This document shows, piece after piece, positions 48,306-58,246 of a DNA stretch of 64,000 nt. Position 1 is the stretch's first letter. Each line of letters begins with the position of its first letter. This DNA is from Lomentospora prolificans (taxonomy: Eukaryota > Ascomycota > Sordariomycetes > Microascales > Microascaceae): assembly GCA_029532625.1 (NCBI GenBank), contig JARFXM010000005.1:1798001-1862000 (forward strand). Reading direction: 5' to 3'. A program made the position numbers and the translations under genes. The notes under the pieces were generated by a model. It was not told the DNA's origin and searched no databases. It saw nothing but the letters and a program-made list of their open reading frames with translations.

Positions 48306-49442
48306 TTACAATAATTTCTGCTTCGCCCGTCCCTTCCTTTTCTCCATGGCCAAGCCCTCCCCTGTAACCTTTGAGTGTCGTGTCTGGTGGAGCTTTACAT
48401 CCGCGGGGTGGAGTGGGTTGTAGACTGTATCACAGAGCTTGCATTCCTTAAATGGCAGCTTCGTCGATAAGTTGAGCGTAGTCTGGACTTTGCGAGTGCC
48501 AGGCGCCGATTTCTTCGTAGACGAGGCCTCGGCCGGCTTGCAGGCTGCAGCGGAGTTCGCGGCGTTGAGATAGAATGAGTAGGGCATAGTATAGACCGGG
48601 ACTGAGTTCTTCACTTCTTCGGGGGGGTTAACAACGCTGTGGTGAGCCTCGTTTTCGCTTTGACATCCAACCACGTCCTTTGTCTGCCTGGATTCCCTGG
48701 TAGCTCGCTTGCTTGAATCCTCAGTCGAATGCGCGTTCAGGTCTCGTATCCTCGGCTTGAAGAAGCTATCCTGAGCCCTATGCCTTTCACTTTCAGCATT
48801 CACATCCCCATCCACCGATTTTGCGCCCGTCTTCTTCTCCTGCTCTCCCGAGATGGGCATTAACGACGGCCGGATCTTTAGTCGTCTAGGGCTTGTCCAC
48901 TTCCTTGCGATAGGTGGCGACGAAGGGGGTGACGCCGTAACGTCATCTGAGATAGCATCCGATGACAGGAGTCCTCGACCTGACGGATTCGAAGAGCGTG
49001 ACGACGAGCTAGCAGTCGAGAAATAGCCATCAATAGCTCGCTGCCCAGCACCCGCCATCTTCTTCGGCGCCGGAGCGGGCGCAGGCGGCAATACAGGTTC
49101 GGTAGAGGGTAGTGCCACCGTAATCGAGTTGCTCTTCTGCCTCTTCGCCAGTGGTCCCATGGGGCTCGAGGACAAGACGGACGAGTTTCGCTTTGAGTAA
49201 GTGCGGATAACACGCCTATTGGCGGCGTTTTCCGAGGGAGTCATGCTAGCTGTCCGAGTGGAAGTGATGTCGCGCTGCCATTGCTTGGGTCGGAGCCTGG
49301 GCTTGTCGTGGGGTTTTTTGCTGCGTGGGTTAGCGTTATCTTCCAACAGGAATTTGGGCGAGACAAACATGATGAATTCGGGAGAGCTGGGAGGTGCGTC
49401 GAGGAGGGATTGTGTCGTGTCGTTGACGGGGATAGGAGCCAT
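48306..49442 (-). CDS. ECO1-like protein: PIP boxes and ESCO zinc finger, no acetyltransferase domain
   Basis: Single exon, 378 aa. Residues 1-310 are disordered, Ser/Pro/Arg-rich, and contain QRAIDGYF (134-141), a perfect PCNA-interacting (PIP) box. Near the C-terminus QTTLNLS (320-326) precedes KECKLCDTVY...HQTRHS with Cys334, Cys337, His352 and His356. This is the arrangement of the Eco1/ESCO N-terminus, where a QxxL motif lies just before a C2H2 finger. In Eco1 a GNAT acetyltransferase that modifies cohesin Smc3 follows. Here the protein stops 22 residues after the last His, and only 336 nt separate it from the next gene, so the enzyme domain is absent. It may be a PCNA-bound accessory factor or the remnant of a split gene. 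It is head-to-tail with vma12 upstream. Confidence 0.72.
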   Translation of the reverse strand: MAPIPVNDTTQSLLDAPPSSPEFIMFVSPKFLLEDNANPRSKKPHDKPRLRPKQWQRDITSTRTASMTPSENAANRRVIRTYSKRNSSVLSSSPMGPLAKRQKSNSITVALPSTEPVLPPAPAPAPKKMAGAGQRAIDGYFSTASSSSRSSNPSGRGLLSSDAISDDVTASPPSSPPIARKWTSPRRLKIRPSLMPISGEQEKKTGAKSVDGDVNAESERHRAQDSFFKPRIRDLNAHSTEDSSKRATRESRQTKDVVGCQSENEAHHSVVNPPEEVKNSVPVYTMPYSFYLNAANSAAACKPAEASSTKKSAPGTRKVQTTLNLSTKLPFKECKLCDTVYNPLHPADVKLHQTRHSKVTGEGLAMEKRKGRAKQKLL

Positions 49443-50246
49443 TTGCTGGATATTTTGTTCTTTTCAGAGGTTGGTAATTGGAGAGGCTCGAACGACGCGG
49501 TGCTGACAACGCGCTATCGATCGCGTCTGTGAGGCCCAAGGATATAAGTTACATGACAACAAGCCGAGATCTCGTGAGAAGGAAAGCTCTCTTGAAGAAA
49601 TATAGATAGCGATGTAGTGGAAAGAGCAGAAAAAATGAGGGGGTTGACAAGACAAGGCGTTGAACAATTGGGAAGACCAGAGGCTTGGACTGGACAAGGA
49701 TGTGTTTTAATGTTTGGCGTTCCGCTGTCATTGGGTGTGGCAAACGTCCCCACTGCCTGCCACTGTCGCGAAAAGACGCGTCCCGTCGTGTTACTATCGC
49801 GGAATCACGTGCACACTGCGATCTGGGTGGGAAGGTGGGGGTGCACTTGTGCCTCTCTCAGATGGAGTAACATCGCGTTTGCAGTGAATTCGGAGCCGCC
49901 CGGGTCCGAGGTGAACGATGTCGTAGCCCTTTACAATTCTGAGCCTACGAGCATGTTGGTGGACCTGTACCATTAGAGCGCCTGGACTGCTAGTTTGTCC
50001 ATAAGCTTTCGTGTAATGCCGGACGGCAGGCCCGTAGTAGACGGGGGATACATGTCCCCTTCAATGTGAAGTTGTGAGTGCAAATGCTCCGCCAAGGACG
50101 CTCGAGTGCTCAAAATGGGTATATAGACGGCCAAAAACAGGACCGACAAGCCTGTTCGAGATCCGAGGATGGCACCAAACGGCGTAGTGCTCGGCCGCGA
50201 GCTGGGAAAGGACTTCATATTATACACTATCGCAAACCGCATTGCA
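49443..50246. other. Intergenic region, vma12 3' end / ECO1-like promoter
   Basis: About 0.8 kb between two minus-strand genes. No supported gene. It should contain the ECO1-like promoter and the vma12 3' UTR. Confidence 0.45.
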
Positions 50247-51175
50247 TCATGACTTGGCCTTGTTTCTCCTCCGCAGATTCTTCTCGTCTACGTCCACATC
50301 CTTCCCAACAAGTGTGACCGGTTCAGTCCCCACCTTCTTCTCACCCTCATCCGCCTCTCCATCCCGCCCTATAACCCACGAATTCACCACCTCCCTCACC
50401 TCCTTGACCTTACCGTCCTTGCTCGCACCCTGCTCCATCCTCCACATATACCCCGAATAAACCACCACCTCCGCAACACCCACAAGTATCGCTCCCGCCA
50501 ACGTCACCAACACCCTGGCCGTAAGGTTCCACCACCGCGCTGCAATCCAAATCGTCGCGGCCACGCCCACGATGCTCACGAAAAAGTTGAACACCAGCAT
50601 CAGCTGCCTGTTCACCTCCTTAAACGCCGCGGCCTCCGACTCTTCCGCCGCGCCCATATCCGCGTCGGAGGGGTTGTGCGGCCGGTTGACTTCGGCGAAG
50701 GCGGCGGCTATGGTCGGCGCGTTGGGGAAGCGCTGGGAAAATGTCTCGGTCGGCGGCAGGGGGTTGAGCATGCGTTCGTAGGCGCGGGCTTCTTCTTCGC
50801 GGCGGAGGCGGGCCATGAGGGCTTTGTATTCGGGAGTCTGGAGGGGAGACAAGTTAGCAACGGGGGTTTGGGCGGGTTTGGGCGGAGCTGGGGAAGAGAG
50901 CAAGGGGGGAAACCGACGGGTTCGGGTTTGGGCGGAGGGGGTGGGATGTAGACGCAAGCTCCGCGTAGTAGGGATTCTAGCGAATATTTCTTTCCGTCAT
51001 TTTCTCGGAGTTTCTTCCAGAGATCGAGAATTTGCGCATGCGAGATGGGTTTGCCGACGGTGGGCGCCTCGAGACTCGGCTCGTTGCTTGTGGTGGTCTT
51101 GTCGTCCTCCACAGCGGGCGCACCGAGTGGGAGATCATCCAGGGTCTGGAGACCTTCCACTATGGAAGGCGTCAT
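50247..51175 (-). CDS. vma12: V-ATPase assembly factor Vma12/Vph2-like (ER membrane)
   Basis: Two exons: 51175-50918 and 50837-50247, with an 80-nt intron; 282 aa. The donor is the less usual GTCGGT and the acceptor CTCCAG follows a perfect GCTAAC; the join gives PPKPEP-TPEYKALMARLRREEE, the conserved core of the family. Two membrane helices lie at about 165-187 and 194-217, then a hydrophilic tail ending in NLRRRNKAKS, a Lys/Arg-rich end suited to ER retention. In yeast, Vma12 with Vma22 and Vma21 guides assembly of the V-ATPase Vo sector in the ER. An ATG five codons upstream (51190) is an alternative start. It diverges from COQ1. Confidence 0.85.
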
Positions 51176-51890
51176 TGTAAGAAGAACCATGGCGATGGTG
51201 ATGGCTAGTTTCGACCATTACGAAACGAAGCATGAAGGATAGTTCCCAAGGTTGCGTCGGTGTTCAATTACGTAGGCAGAGAAGTAAGCCAGCCCCAGAT
51301 CGGGATAGCTCCCATGCATTCATCTACATTGTGCAATGTACAAGTAACAATCGATGCCATGTCTGCACCTATGGTCACTCGCACACAGCTGAAGCACCCC
51401 AAAATCACCCAATCGTAGCGCACCGACAACCTCGGCCGGACTGCCAGCTGGCCTCTGAAACCGCGTCGCAAAAACCCGAGAGAAGTCGAACAATCGAATG
51501 ACTTTCAACGTATAGAGCAAAAAAAATACGGCGGAGACTAAAATATTAGCCTCAATCATCCTCCAGCTCGACTACGAAAAAAAAAACAGCCCGAGACCGC
51601 GCCAGGAGGAAAATTCTCCCTCTCATTTTCCTCCTCTCCCGCCCGCCCCCCAGGTTCTCCGAATCCTATCCAATTGCATCGCCGCCACCCTTCCTTTCCT
51701 TGCCGAGAACCGTAAAAGCCAATGTCGAGCCGCTAGTTGGAAAATAGGACTTCCCTCCCCCAACTTCCCTTGACATCTCCGAAGGGGGAAACAGTTCCTG
51801 GCCTTGATTTTGAGGGCCTCACGATCAATCTAAGAACAACAAGAGAATTCCGCAGTCAGCTTTATCCGGTCTTCGAATCCGAATTTCAAG
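51176..51890. promoter_or_regulatory. Divergent promoter region, vma12 / coq1
   Basis: 715 nt between divergent start codons. The COQ1 side is CT-rich around 51,600-51,680, typical of a fungal core promoter. No reading frame supported. Confidence 0.5.
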
Positions 51891-53422
51891 ATGCGGCCTG
51901 TAGTTCGGCACGGTGTTCGACAGTATTCTCGAAAGACCTCCCAAAGGAGTTCCCTTCGATGCAATGGCGGCTACACCCTGACGCCCGCCCTCTCCCTATC
52001 CACATCAGCCTCTAACCTTCGCTACACGAGGTTACCTCAATCCTCGGCCGGCGGAAACGCCAGCTTCGACCCTCAGACTCGCCGTGCGTACCACTCATCC
52101 TCGAAAAAGTCCTCCGCCTGGGCCGCCGTAGCTTCCGTAGCCTCCAATGTGGTCACCAACGCCGCGAAACGAGCCGTGGGCGCCGGACCCGGTCCCGCAG
52201 ACCTCCCCATCCACCCGCTCAAGGTCGTAGCCAAGGAGCTCAGCACGAAATTTCTCACTCCTAGCATCAAGAACCTCGTCGCCTCGCGCACCCCCCAGCT
52301 CGACCGCGTAGCCAAGTACTACACGCAAGCCGAGGGAAAATACGTCCGCCCACGGATCGTGCTTCTCATGGCCCGCGCTACCGCTCTCTGCCCCAAGGCC
52401 GGCCCTGAGTCTCTTCGCGCGAGCGCCGTTTCCATCGACCAGGCCATCTCTCCCGTCAGCATCCTCTCGGACGTTAACCCTACTACCCAATCCGCCAGCT
52501 TGAATCCAGCTCCTGACGCGGAGCCGATACCGGGCGTCAACCCTGCACAGCGCCGGCTCGCCGAGATTACGGAGACCATCCACACGGCATCTCTCCTCCA
52601 CGACGACGTTATCGACCACTCCGAGTCCCGCCGCGGCGCCCCCTCCGCCAATCTCCAGTTCGGTAACAAGATGGCCGTTCTCGGCGGTGACTTTCTCCTC
52701 GCCCGCGCCTCCGTCTCCCTCGCTCGTCTCCGCCACCCCGAAGTGATTGAGCTCCTTGCTACCGTCATTGCCAACCTCGTCGAGGGCGAGTTCATGCAGC
52801 TCCGAAATACCGAGGCTGGAGAGCGCGACCCCGTCTGGACCGAGGACGCCTTGACGTATTACCTCGAGAAGACTTACCTCAAGACGGCTAGTCTCATCTC
52901 CAAGTCGTGTAGGGCCTCGGCTATCCTGGGTGGTGCCGACGCCGCAACCGTCGATGCCGCGTATGCGTACGGAAAGAATCTTGGCTTGGCATTCCAGCTC
53001 GTCGACGACATGCTCGACTACACTATTAGCGGCAAAGATCTTGGTAAGCCTGCGGGCGCGGACCTCGAGCTCGGGTTGGCGACGGCGCCTCTCCTATTCG
53101 CGTGGAAGGTGAACCCCGAGCTAGGTGCCCTCGTGGGTAGGAAGTTTGCTGAGGAGGGTGATGTTGCGAGAGTAAGTTTCCCTTTTATGCTGTTACCCGG
53201 GCAGGTCCTCTTCGTAGCCAGCCGAGATAAATGCTCATGTTGCTAACGATATTCTTCCAGGCGCGTGAACTTGTTATTCAGAGCGACGGAATCGAGCAGA
53301 CCCGTGCCCTTGCCGAGGACTATGCCAACAAGGCTGCAGCCGCCCTCGATGCCTTCCCCGACAGCGAAGCCAAGGAGGGTCTCATCCAGATGACCCGCGA
53401 TGTCCTGAAGCGAAAGAAATAA
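51891..53422 (+). CDS. coq1: Mitochondrial trans-polyprenyl (hexaprenyl) diphosphate synthase, ubiquinone pathway
   Basis: Two exons: 51891-53171 and 53261-53422, with an 89-nt intron (GTAAGT...TTCCAG); 480 aa. The N-terminus is rich in Arg/Ser with almost no acidic residues, a mitochondrial presequence. Prenyltransferase motifs are complete: GKYVRP (149-154), first Asp-rich motif DDVID (238-242) followed by RRG, and second DDMLD (372-376). The enzyme condenses isopentenyl diphosphate units to make the side chain of coenzyme Q on the matrix side. The ~35-residue insertion between the first helices and the DDVID motif (about 193-220, Pro/Asn/Ala-rich) is common in filamentous fungi by my recollection. 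Chain length cannot be told from sequence with confidence. Confidence 0.94.
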
Positions 53423-53862
53423 ACGAAGCCCAAATCTTCCAACGGCCTTTTTAAACGAGAGCGCAAGGAGCGAAGGGGGGGAGAGAGAAAGTGAAAGAAA
53501 ACAGCAAAAAAACATTTCACCGAAAGATGCCGGATCACTGGAGTTTGGATAGGCGGGAGTTCTTTTTCGACTACTAATAGACGGGTAGGCAAGGTTCTCT
53601 AGAGAAAAGGGTGGGGCAGAGAAGCGCGCGGTTGGAAGCCCGGCGGTCCTTGCTTCGTTTGGCCCAAATCGGGCATGATGCATGGCTTTCCCCTCGGCTT
53701 TTACTAGACCACATCTTCCCCGCATATGAAGCTTGGGTCGGGAGACCTTGGGGGGTTGCCGTGGACAAACACGCTACCAGGGCATCGAAGGACGCAATAC
53801 AACATCTCCCACAAGTGTATTATTACGAAGTATCATTTGCAAAGCAGCGCAGACGACCGTCG

Positions 53863-53898
<36 letters not shown>

Positions 53899-55299
53899 AA
53901 GCACAAGAGAAGGGACGGATGGACGTGTTCTCGTTTTCATCTACGGCGAATCACCTCCCTTATATTTTCTTGCTCTCTCACTCGCTCTCTCTCTATTCAC
54001 CTTGTTTACATATATTATTTTTCTTTTCTTGTTTGTCTACTACGTTTCTTGGGAGAATCAAAAGAAGAAGGATCTCATTACAACGAGGAATCAGACACAA
54101 CTCAGATCATTTTGGGGAGGGAGGCGGGGCCGAAACGTCGAAATCTGCGAGGCTGCAGCTCTAGAGAGGGCGGACGACGGTATATGGAGACGGGGACCGA
54201 GGGTTGCCACTTTTTTTTCTCTTTTTGTGTTTGTATTTGTATAGACGAATAGAACCTGGCCATCCATTCCCTTCATATCGACTTCCTTCCTTACGCTATA
54301 TCCTGACTTTAGTTCTAGACCAACAGCCAGCCAAGCTCACTAGCGTCGTTCCAGCTACTGTAGCTTTCTTTCCCAAGACACTACAACGGCAGATATATAG
54401 CTAGTGGAACAGATCGATCGCATCTGGAGATGTTCGGGTCTGGACTCGCATCTTTCAAGCCCGCCGTTCATCCTTATCGCCACTTGCCTCTCTACCTCTT
54501 GGTTTTGTGGAATACCGGGATAGAGGTATCTCTCAGTCTTCAATCGTTTTCAAGAAACCCGTTACCATACACCCGGGGCCGAGGAAGCCTAACAAGGTAT
54601 CCCACTCCATCATCAAAATCAAAACAGGTTCTTCGACCTCGACCCCGGAAGTTCGGCCTGAGTGGATACGTCCGCAATAACGCAAGGCCGACGTCCCGAA
54701 GACTCTCGTTGGGACTGCCCAGCGCCACGTCCAACTTTGAAGTCGTCTCCATCAAACGAACATTTCCATAATACGGGTTAATGGGGGTGTCGAGGGTGCC
54801 GTTTCTAGCAGGCAGGTGGAGACCTTTTTTAGCACCCCGGGTCCCCATGCTAGAGCAGCCTGGCCCTATCAATAATACATTTCTATAGTAGGTGGTGGTC
54901 GACTGAACGCCTAGTTTGTTGTGAATAGTCAACCCGACAACGAAGGGGGTTAACCATCAACCTGGCGCTGCTACTTCGTCCTGCCCGCGGAGTGTCACGC
55001 ACCTACGCTTAGCGTAAGTACCGCTCGTTCTGGGCGGTAGTTCCTGGCCTCTTGTTATATTTAGGCCTGCTCGAACATTCGAATATCACGCTTCAAATTT
55101 CCGGCAGGACAAGCGTGCCTTGTTAAGTACCCTCACTGCCATAGGGGCTTATCCTCTTCTTAACGAAGCACTCTCTGTCTAGACAGCAAGACGCTCGCTT
55201 ATTCCTCAACGCCTTCACTAGTTTGGTGACCCTAGGAAATGTGTGGCTGACCTAGGTTTATATTATACATTAGAATTAACTGTGACTAGACCCTCCGCA
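53423..55299. other. Non-coding region with microsatellite
   Basis: About 1.9 kb. It has COQ1 3' UTR, a GA microsatellite and pyrimidine-rich DNA, then lower-complexity sequence before the NACHT relict. A 130-codon minus-strand frame at 54932-54540 is not recognisable. TACGCTTAGCGTA at 55,003-55,015 is a near-perfect palindrome. Confidence 0.4.
53866..53894. repeat. (GA)n microsatellite
   Basis: About 14 uninterrupted GA units followed by GAAA-type decay, 0.45 kb downstream of COQ1. It is likely length-polymorphic. Confidence 0.95.
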
Positions 55300-55860
55300 C
55301 TCTTAATGGAGGGCCCTAACCTCGATAACCGAGGAGAGTGGAGGAGTAACAACGTCTGGGCGTCTGCCCATGTCCACCAAGGAGAAGACGATGCTGATGA
55401 TTGGCATCATTCGCAAATTATCCCGTCAATCGTGTGAACCGAACTCGGCGCCTTTCTTTTTCTTCTGTCAAGGCGTAGATACGGGCCCTAAACAAAGCCA
55501 CAACCGTCTTCCGCTCGTTGATCTGGCTTCTGCTTCTTCAACAGCCAGATCTCATGCGGCATTTACTTGAGAAGTACAAAAGAGTCAGGCGCCGATCTCT
55601 GTAAAGACAGAAATGCTTTCTACGCCTTGTCCGAAATATTTCAGAACATGCTTCAAGACTGTCGGCTGTCGCCCATGTACTTTGCGGTCGACGCACTTGA
55701 CGAGTGTGCAGAGCGGCGGCCGGACCTTATCCATCTCATTTCGACTTCCCTAGCGCCCGGCTCTCCCCCCTCAAGTGAAATGGCTACCCATGAAATGGCT
55801 ACTCTCTAGCCGTTCAGAAGTCGACCTTCTCGCCGAGCTGCAGGGTCATACTTCATCGAG
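55300..55860 (+). pseudogene. Relict of a NACHT-domain (STAND) NTPase gene
   Basis: Fragments in family order but in shifting frames: LDNRGEWRS-like text, a damaged P-loop reading STKEKTMLMIGIIRKLSRQ with FFFFCQG after it, then NKATTVFRSLIWLLLLQQPDLMRHLL in a second frame ended by TAA near 55,587. Next come NAFYALSEIFQNMLQD and YFAVDALDECAERRPDLIHLIS (Walker B-type) in a third frame, and KWLLSSRSEVDLLAELQ close to 55,830 before a TGA. These are hallmark pieces of fungal NACHT NTPases of the heterokaryon-incompatibility/innate-immunity type. At least three frame changes and stop codons make it non-functional. No N-terminal effector or C-terminal repeat domain was found nearby. It marks this interval as accessory and decaying DNA. 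Confidence 0.75.
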
Positions 55861-56391
55861 AGAATTGTGATATCGGAGGAAATTAATCAGAATAGTACGA
55901 TCTACATTCGGAACCACGATCTTAGTGCTAGTTGTTGGATTATCAGTGCGTGTCTTGACATGCCAGGCTATTTTCCTGCTCCTCCCCTGAGTTCAGGGCG
56001 GCATGAAAGCTTAATAGGAGCATAGTAGCTAGTGACGTTGCCAGCTAAAATTCGATAAAGTCGACGTTGTCAACGTGATGTGGTGGCGCTATCGAGCTAC
56101 AGCACTTCTGCTACTAGTTTGGATCTAGAGTTTCTGAGATTGAGGCCCTGAAATTGGTATGAGAAAAGGGGCCGAGAAAGGGATTTGAAAAGTTGTATTG
56201 GTGAAGAATCGACGATATGGTTGATGAGGGAAGTGATACTTGATATCTGTCGGGACGAGGAACCTCACACCGAGATTCCATAGAAAAATAAAAACGGTGT
56301 TCTTGTTGACGCCGGGGGAGGAGAAAATAGGATCTGTACCACATCTCTCCACGTCATGGACCGATGGCGGGATGCCTTGGCCCATTTTGCC

Positions 56392-56399
56392 TTCTTTTC

Positions 56400-56433
<34 letters not shown>
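56392..56433. repeat. (TTTTC)n-like pyrimidine tract
   Basis: Several TTTTC units followed by a pure T run. Simple-sequence repeat in non-coding DNA. Confidence 0.85.
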
Positions 56434-57402
56434 GGCTTTTTTTTCCTTCTTTTTCTAGCTGGCCAGGTCTTCGACCCTTTTTTTTGTGTCATTTCAAGAT
56501 GACGTACCCCGCACCACCCCTACCAGTACCTTTCAAGTCCATCCTCCACTGCTAACGCGCTAAATCGGGTCTGGAACATGGGTAAGGAGAAATAGAGTGG
56601 GGGAATGAGGATCTACGAAGTAAGTGTGAGCTGGAGCCAGACGTACAAGTACGAATCAGATGAAGCCATCTTTCCTGTGGTGCCCGTTCCAAGCAAGAGA
56701 AATGTACTTCGGCCTGAATTCCCCGTCCAAGGGGCCGGAGCCGGGTCCAACAGGGCCTGGACCTCCATCCCCTTTTGATGCTAGCAAGACCCGGGAACAA
56801 TATCAAGCATGCACCTGGGATTTCAAGTTGCCGGAGACCGTAGCGAATCGGAAGCCTTCTTCACTGGACGTTGGGCTTGCCGCCACTTCTCAATTAATGG
56901 GCCTGGACCTCTGGCTCTTCTTAGGAAGCGTCTGCGAGACCAGGTGACACAGACCCACCTGGTTGTTACGTGTGTTCCAGAACTTCCACATCTCTCTCAT
57001 CGGCATCCAGTTTTCTCCCACCTTCGTCAGCCATGTCGAAGGCCAATCTTCATTTTTTAAAAGCGGCTCACGGCCGTGTGGCGGGTCTTGTGCGGGTGCC
57101 GGAAAGGGATTTTCGTCTCAGTCGTGACAAAACGAGGGTCAAAGACGCTGGCCCTAGAATTACCCGCCATCTTGAATCCACATTTCAGTCATCGTTATCT
57201 CCAGGAGACTTAACTGTCGCACCCACCCAATGGCCAGCTAGCTGTCTTCATTCAGCTCGAAAGCCGGTCCTTGAATGACGACCGGCCACGGCAGAGAGAG
57301 TACTAATGGTCGGTCCAAAGAGCGATCATCTGTAACTTGCCAAGGAAGAACAACCGCAACTCGCCCAAGCTCCCCTTTCTTTCTGCTCCCCCTCCCCCCG
57401 GG

Positions 57403-57422
57403 AAAAAAAAAAAAAAAAAAAA
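57403..57422. repeat. Poly-A tract (20 nt)
   Basis: An uninterrupted run of 20 A directly after a C/G-rich patch. No target-site duplication or retroposed gene was recognised beside it. Confidence 0.85.
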
Positions 57423-57791
57423 CACCAATGCCCTTCATTGGCATTTGGTAATGGCTGGCTTTGCCACTCCCGATACCCTTGTCCTCAGTGGAGCGTACCG
57501 CTAAACGCTCTGGCGGGTATGATGTAAAGAGACCCTTTCCCTCGTAGCGCAACGCGTGCCCCATAGCCTGTGGCGTCTTATAGATGAGATTTGCCTCTTT
57601 CTTGCGCGGCGGTCCGCTCTTGAGCTAAGCTCTTCCCCCCAGGCCGTACCTTTTCGCATTCGCTTTTTTGTCGTCGAGTCTGTTTCAAGGACTTATAATT
57701 GTTGTTGCCATCGATTGCGCCTTGCTCGCTCTCGCTCTCCTCCCCTCTTCGTTTTCTTTCTTGTTTCGTACTTTCCGACTTTTCTCCGATC

Positions 57792-57797
57792 TTATCT
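57792..57797 (-). promoter_or_regulatory. GATA site (AGATAA on minus strand)
   Basis: TTATCT on the plus strand is an HGATAR match, the site of AreA/NIT2 nitrogen regulators. It lies about 450 nt before the allantoinase ATG, a gene class known to be under such control. Single sites are common by chance. Confidence 0.35.
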
Positions 57798-57952
57798 GCG
57801 TACAAGTACCATTTGGGGCGAGGTAATCCAGGGGCCAACACGGCTTCAGAACCGACTTCGAAATTCTGCTCTTTTGTGTCCATCAAGTCCAATTGGATCC
57901 TAGTTGTTCCGTAATAAACCCCGCGTCGACGCACACACGCACCACCCCACCG

Positions 57953-57958
57953 CTATCT
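57953..57958 (-). promoter_or_regulatory. GATA site (AGATAG on minus strand)
   Basis: CTATCT on the plus strand, a second HGATAR match about 290 nt before the allantoinase start and 160 nt from the first. Confidence 0.35.
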
Positions 57959-58246
57959 AGTCTCAACCAAGCGCATAATCCTAAAACCTAGTGTACCCAA
58001 CAGTAAACGATTTGACATCCAACAATTGATACCAGACACTGCGGGAGAGCTCACACGATATCGAACGCTACTGAACTTGTTCCCCCACCAAGTTGAAAAT
58101 CGAAATAAAGGAAAAAAAAAAAAAAATCAAACCATCCCTACGACTCGCTCCCTGTAACCTGCAAGCCGAAACACCCCAAAGTGAGGAGACCTTTGCTAAA
58201 CCCAAGACGTCCCCCTCCCTTTCACCAACCCCTGAACTGGGCCATA

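Larger units (their letters stand above)
55861..58246. other. Non-coding region downstream of NACHT relict, upstream of allantoinase
   Basis: About 2.4 kb, no gene recognised. It contains a (TTTTC)n-like tract (56392-56433), a 20-A run (57403-57422) and, in its last 500 nt, two GATA-type sites upstream of allantoinase. Confidence 0.45.

Noticed and set aside
53611..54252. Overlapping frames rich in Arg-Glu repeats after COQ1
   Set aside because: They arise from the (GA)n microsatellite; the flanking text is unrelated in each frame.
54540..54932. 130-codon minus-strand frame near the NACHT relict
   Set aside because: Some stretches look coding-like, but no family, splice sites or continuation could be found.
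57403..57422. Poly-A run as the tail of a retroposed element
   Set aside because: No target-site duplication, no upstream element body and no reverse-transcriptase remnants were recognised.
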